64,000 bases of DNA from ZAX-1 sp046533095 (GTDB taxonomy: Bacteria > Bacillota > Clostridia > Lachnospirales > Lachnospiraceae), in contig JAJQRA010000023.1 in the NCBI GenBank assembly GCA_046533095.1, forward strand, positions 62,001-126,000, given 5' to 3'. Of the stretch, positions 61,117-64,000 are shown one piece after another. The translations under genes and the position numbers were made by a program. The notes beneath the pieces are model-generated. The model was given only the letters and a program-made list of their open reading frames with translations. It was not told where the DNA came from and made no database searches. Position 1 is the first letter of the stretch; every line of letters starts with the position of its first letter.

Positions 61117-61872
61117 TTAGAAAATCGAATATCCTCCATCAACGGCAAGTGCCGCGCCGTGAATAAATGTTGCATCATCCCCTGCAAGGAACAGGATGGC
61201 TTTTGCCACTTCTTCCGCCTTGCCCGGACGGCCTGCAGGGCTCATCGAAATCTTTATGTTTAATGGATGTTGCGGAATTGCGAGCACACGGGAAATCATA
61301 TCGGTTTCAATCGGTCCCGGCAATACTGCATTGATCCGAACACCTTTTAGACCATGGTCAAGTGCCATCTGCCGCGTAAATCCGAGGACACCGTGTTTTG
61401 CCGTTGTATAGCAAAGCCCGCCACGTCCTGCGCCTGTTGAGGCCATCGAAGCAACGTTTACAATGGAACCGCCGCCCTGTGCTTCCATCAATGGAACGAT
61501 CCGTTTACAGAGCAAAAAGAGCGAGCTTAAGTTTGTTGCGATTACCTGGTTCCATTCCTCTGTGGGGATTTCTCCAATTTTTCCTAGTCCACCGCCGATA
61601 CCGGCATTATTCACCAAAATGTCTATACGCCCAAATTTGTCGATTGCCGTTTTTACCAAAGCGTCTAAATCTGCTTCCACCATGACATCTGCCTTTTTAA
61701 AAATGGCTTCGCCTCCTGCCACTTCGATTTCGGCAACACAAGATGCCCCTACCTCTTCCTTTGTTCCGGTTACAATCACCTTTGCACCTTCTTTTGCAAA
61801 AAGCTGTGCTGTTGTGCGACCTATCCCTCTTGTTGATCCTGTTATGAGCGCTACTTTATCTTTTAATTGCAT
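61117..61872 (-). CDS. Short-chain dehydrogenase/reductase
   Basis: The 251-residue SDR has the cofactor motif TGSTRGIGRTTAQLF, NNAGIGGG, the catalytic serine in VNVASMAS, YTTAKHG (Tyr-x3-Lys) and PGPIETDM. It looks like a classical FabG- or hydroxysteroid-type oxidoreductase with a NAD(P) Rossmann fold. It follows the flavin oxidoreductase gene after 73 nt and probably acts in the same pathway, interconverting a hydroxy and keto group. No acyl-carrier or lipid genes are nearby, so FabG itself is unlikely. Confidence 0.9.
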   Translation of the reverse strand: MQLKDKVALITGSTRGIGRTTAQLFAKEGAKVIVTGTKEEVGASCVAEIEVAGGEAIFKKADVMVEADLDALVKTAIDKFGRIDILVNNAGIGGGLGKIGEIPTEEWNQVIATNLSSLFLLCKRIVPLMEAQGGGSIVNVASMASTGAGRGGLCYTTAKHGVLGFTRQMALDHGLKGVRINAVLPGPIETDMISRVLAIPQHPLNIKISMSPAGRPGKAEEVAKAILFLAGDDATFIHGAALAVDGGYSIF

Positions 61873-61945
61873 ATCTTATTACCTCCTCTAATTGTTGTTT
61901 CTTCTCGTGAACCATTGGGTTTCTTTTTCACTTAGGAACTGCTCC

Positions 61946-64000
61946 TTAAATATTGTTTGTTTCCATAAATGTTGTACGGTCGTAGCGTGCCTGCAGCAGA
62001 TACGGCAATACTTCTTCGATCTTTGGATTTGCCATTAACAAGGTCTTAACGATCTGCAGATCGTTGTTTGTGTATGCACCGCCGATGATTGTGCGGATAG
62101 GCAGTTCAGCCCATGGATCGTCTACGCTTGAATAGGTCTTAAGTGTTGCAAAACCCGGCTCCCACTTGTGATAGCTATATTCACAGACGGATCCACACAG
62201 TTTTGGATTCAAGAACTTTGTTTTTCCTTCTGCATTCGGTGCGCAGTCAAACAGGTAGTAGAAGCCCATTCCGCCGGTCTTTTTACCTGCTCTGGCAGCT
62301 TGAAAGACAACATCGGTCAACGGGCTATTGTACTCGCCCAATTTTAGTTTCGCATCGACAATCTGTACGCCTTTTCGTGATACGGATGCCGTCACAACAT
62401 CTCCATTTTTGACAATGCTAAATTCTGCACCAAGCTTCTTTGGAATACCGCTCTTGTCACGCCCCATCTGCGTCGCCATTTCCTGCCCATTTCCACCTAA
62501 GAGAAGGGATATAGTGTATGCCCCGAGTTGTCCATTACATAATGCATAGGCACCAAGTATTGTCTCATAATAGTCTTCCGCAAATGACGGATTTTGGATA
62601 TGCATCACGGAGAGCGTCACAATCGGAATGGGGTACGGTTTTAATGGTGGCGGAAGGAGTTTTGCAATGACAGCGCGGTCGGATAGGAACGCAAGGTTTA
62701 GGCCTTCTTGATTTCCCATGAGCGAAATCTTGCCGTGGTTTTCAATGTCTTTTGCAGTGGAAATGAAACTCGGCTGCTTCTCTTTTTTACGGAAAAGCCC
62801 CAAAGCGGTTTCAAAGCCTGCACGAACGGCAGGACCAACCCTTCCGACAACGGATGCATCGCCAATTACATGAACCTCTAACGTATCGCCTATCGCTTTT
62901 GCCAAGCCGCTCTTTGGCTTTAGTCCCAGCGAAAGTACAACAGCCTGCGCCGCTATCGTCTTTTGTTCTTTCGAATCCGTAGTTTCAACAACCACGCCGT
63001 CTAGCTTAATTTCTTTCAACGTGTGGTTTAGCATCCAGGTCACGCCATATTTGTCCAATCTGCCTTTTACATCGATTACATTCGTTTTATATCCATCCGG
63101 TGCTACCGCACCAAGCATCTCAACGATCGTGACACGATTGCCCAAAGCCGCAAGGTACTCTGCCGTCTCAATTCCGGTCATACCTGCACCGACCAGGATG
63201 ACATCTTTGTCCTTGATTTCAGTCGTTTTACTTAAAACATCATTTACCGTACAGACATTTTCACCATGGATGCCGGGGATGCTGGCAGGAACAATCGCTT
63301 CTCCACCGGTGGCAATGATGGCCGCATCAGCCTTTAACGAGGCAATCAACTCCGGCGTAGCTTCTGTATTTAATTTTACATCCACACCGAGCTTTTCCAT
63401 CTGATTTGCATAATAGTCAATCAACCAACTTATCGTAGCCTTATGCGGTGGCTGTGCGGCAAGATTGATGGAGCCTCCAAGTTTTTCGTTTTTCTCAATC
63501 AGCGTTACATCTACCTTACGCAGTGCGAGCGTCTCCGCTGCCGCTAGCCCGGCAGGACCACCGCCGACAACAACTGCCTTCTTTTCTGTAACGTCGTAGC
63601 TAAGATCACCGTAGTGCCTCTCACGTGCCGTTCTTGGATTGATTGCACATTCTGCAGGCACACCGGCAGCATTGTATTCGCTAAGGCTTTCAAAGCAACG
63701 CAGACATGAGATGCACTTGCGAATCTCGCATTCTCTGCCGGACAGTGCTTTTTCGCCCCAATCTTCATCTGCAAGAAAGCCTCGCCCGAGCGATACGAAA
63801 TCAACGATGCCATCTTTGATAAACTGATCGGCAAATGCCGGTTCGCGTATTACGCTAACGCCAATGACAGGAATCTTTACTTGATCCTTCACGGCCTTTA
63901 TCATGTCGTGCCTCCAGCCTTGCGGGTAAGAAATCGGTTCAATTACCGTGGTGGCTGTTTCATAGATACCGCAACTTACATCGATAAAATCGATCCCGAG
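61946..64000 (-). CDS. Old-yellow-enzyme/FAD oxidoreductase with acetoacetate-decarboxylase-like C-terminus (5' end cut)
   Basis: The open frame runs beyond the window edge. What is visible: the end of an OYE-type TIM barrel (GRGFLADEDW), a 4Fe-4S motif (CISCLRCF...CAINP), an FAD/NAD-binding reductase part (VVVGGGPAGLAAAETLAL; VILVGAGMTGIETAEYLAALG), as in FadH and BaiCD. After KKEKQPS (about 400 residues in) comes an about 250-residue domain with MGRDKSGIPKKLGAEFSIV, which resembles acetoacetate decarboxylase around its active-site lysines. This fusion is unusual. A cotranscribed SDR follows. Confidence 0.85.
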   Translation of the reverse strand, partial: LGIDFIDVSCGIYETATTVIEPISYPQGWRHDMIKAVKDQVKIPVIGVSVIREPAFADQFIKDGIVDFVSLGRGFLADEDWGEKALSGRECEIRKCISCLRCFESLSEYNAAGVPAECAINPRTARERHYGDLSYDVTEKKAVVVGGGPAGLAAAETLALRKVDVTLIEKNEKLGGSINLAAQPPHKATISWLIDYYANQMEKLGVDVKLNTEATPELIASLKADAAIIATGGEAIVPASIPGIHGENVCTVNDVLSKTTEIKDKDVILVGAGMTGIETAEYLAALGNRVTIVEMLGAVAPDGYKTNVIDVKGRLDKYGVTWMLNHTLKEIKLDGVVVETTDSKEQKTIAAQAVVLSLGLKPKSGLAKAIGDTLEVHVIGDASVVGRVGPAVRAGFETALGLFRKKEKQPSFISTAKDIENHGKISLMGNQEGLNLAFLSDRAVIAKLLPPPLKPYPIPIVTLSVMHIQNPSFAEDYYETILGAYALCNGQLGAYTISLLLGGNGQEMATQMGRDKSGIPKKLGAEFSIVKNGDVVTASVSRKGVQIVDAKLKLGEYNSPLTDVVFQAARAGKKTGGMGFYYLFDCAPNAEGKTKFLNPKLCGSVCEYSYHKWEPGFATLKTYSSVDDPWAELPIRTIIGGAYTNNDLQIVKTLLMANPKIEEVLPYLLQARYDRTTFMETNNI

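Noticed and set aside
1..64000. tRNA, rRNA, integrase or insertion-sequence transposase genes
   Set aside because: I looked for conserved tRNA T-arm sequences and transposase motifs and found none that held up; a covariance scan would settle the tRNA question.

Overview
The window looks like chromosomal DNA of an anaerobic low-GC Firmicute (Clostridia, probably close to Lachnospiraceae). The evidence is the gene content: Rex, NdoA-type MazF beside alr, BioY with BirA-type boxes, membrane pyrophosphatase, a type II-A CRISPR-Cas system, Big_2 surface protein, and strong AGGAGG-type ribosome binding sites. Nearly all genes lie on the minus strand. No tRNA or rRNA gene was recognised.

Layout. 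1-16 kb is housekeeping: a TepA/ClpP-like protease (cut by the window edge), bioY, glgA, a CFI-box protein, yebC, a CNNM/CBS membrane protein, mazF, alr, nnr, rex, an ABC-F ATPase, icd and an atypical response regulator. 16.4-36.3 kb is the main accessory block. A promoter at 22.9 kb drives an asymmetric two-ATPase, two-permease ABC importer, its binding protein and an amidohydrolase. A second promoter at 34.4 kb drives an about 11-kb operon: class II glutamine amidotransferase, cysteine synthase, glutamine-synthetase-like ligase, a UroD-type methyltransferase, a NifD-like and a NifK-like protein, a corrinoid protein, a second UroD-type methyltransferase, a reductive corrinoid activator and a short UroD-like protein. 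An HTH regulator lies just upstream of that operon. 37-45 kb holds two small unknown genes, hppA, leuS, putP and a broken SleB-like gene. 45.4-52.3 kb is a complete cas9-cas1-cas2-csn2 locus with a short array and a candidate tracrRNA. 52.3-54.1 kb is decayed mobile or toxin-like sequence. 54.6-57.9 kb is leuDC with a divergent lysR. 57.9-64 kb holds a lipoprotein, a Big_2 protein, a non-coding gap, a short-chain dehydrogenase and an old-yellow-enzyme oxidoreductase carrying an acetoacetate-decarboxylase-like C-terminus.

Most interesting system: the 16.9-36.3 kb block. The nitrogenase-like pair keeps the three cluster-binding cysteines in each subunit, and the NifD-like protein keeps a cysteine aligned with the cofactor ligand, but the residues that line the nitrogenase substrate pocket are changed. 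No NifH or NifB gene is present here. The pair sits among corrinoid methyl-transfer proteins and an ATP- and iron-sulfur-dependent activator. The regulator gene and the operon promoter carry the same 17-bp palindrome just after their -10 boxes, and the transporter operon has a half-site in the same place. I infer an undescribed import-and-reductive-demethylation or bond-cleavage pathway for a methylated N- or S-compound; the substrate cannot be read from sequence.

A second theme is tandem duplication. More than a dozen loci have short tandem repeats (14-74 bp units), mostly at gene junctions and often including the stop codon, RBS or start codon of a neighbour. One such array lies in frame inside cas9.
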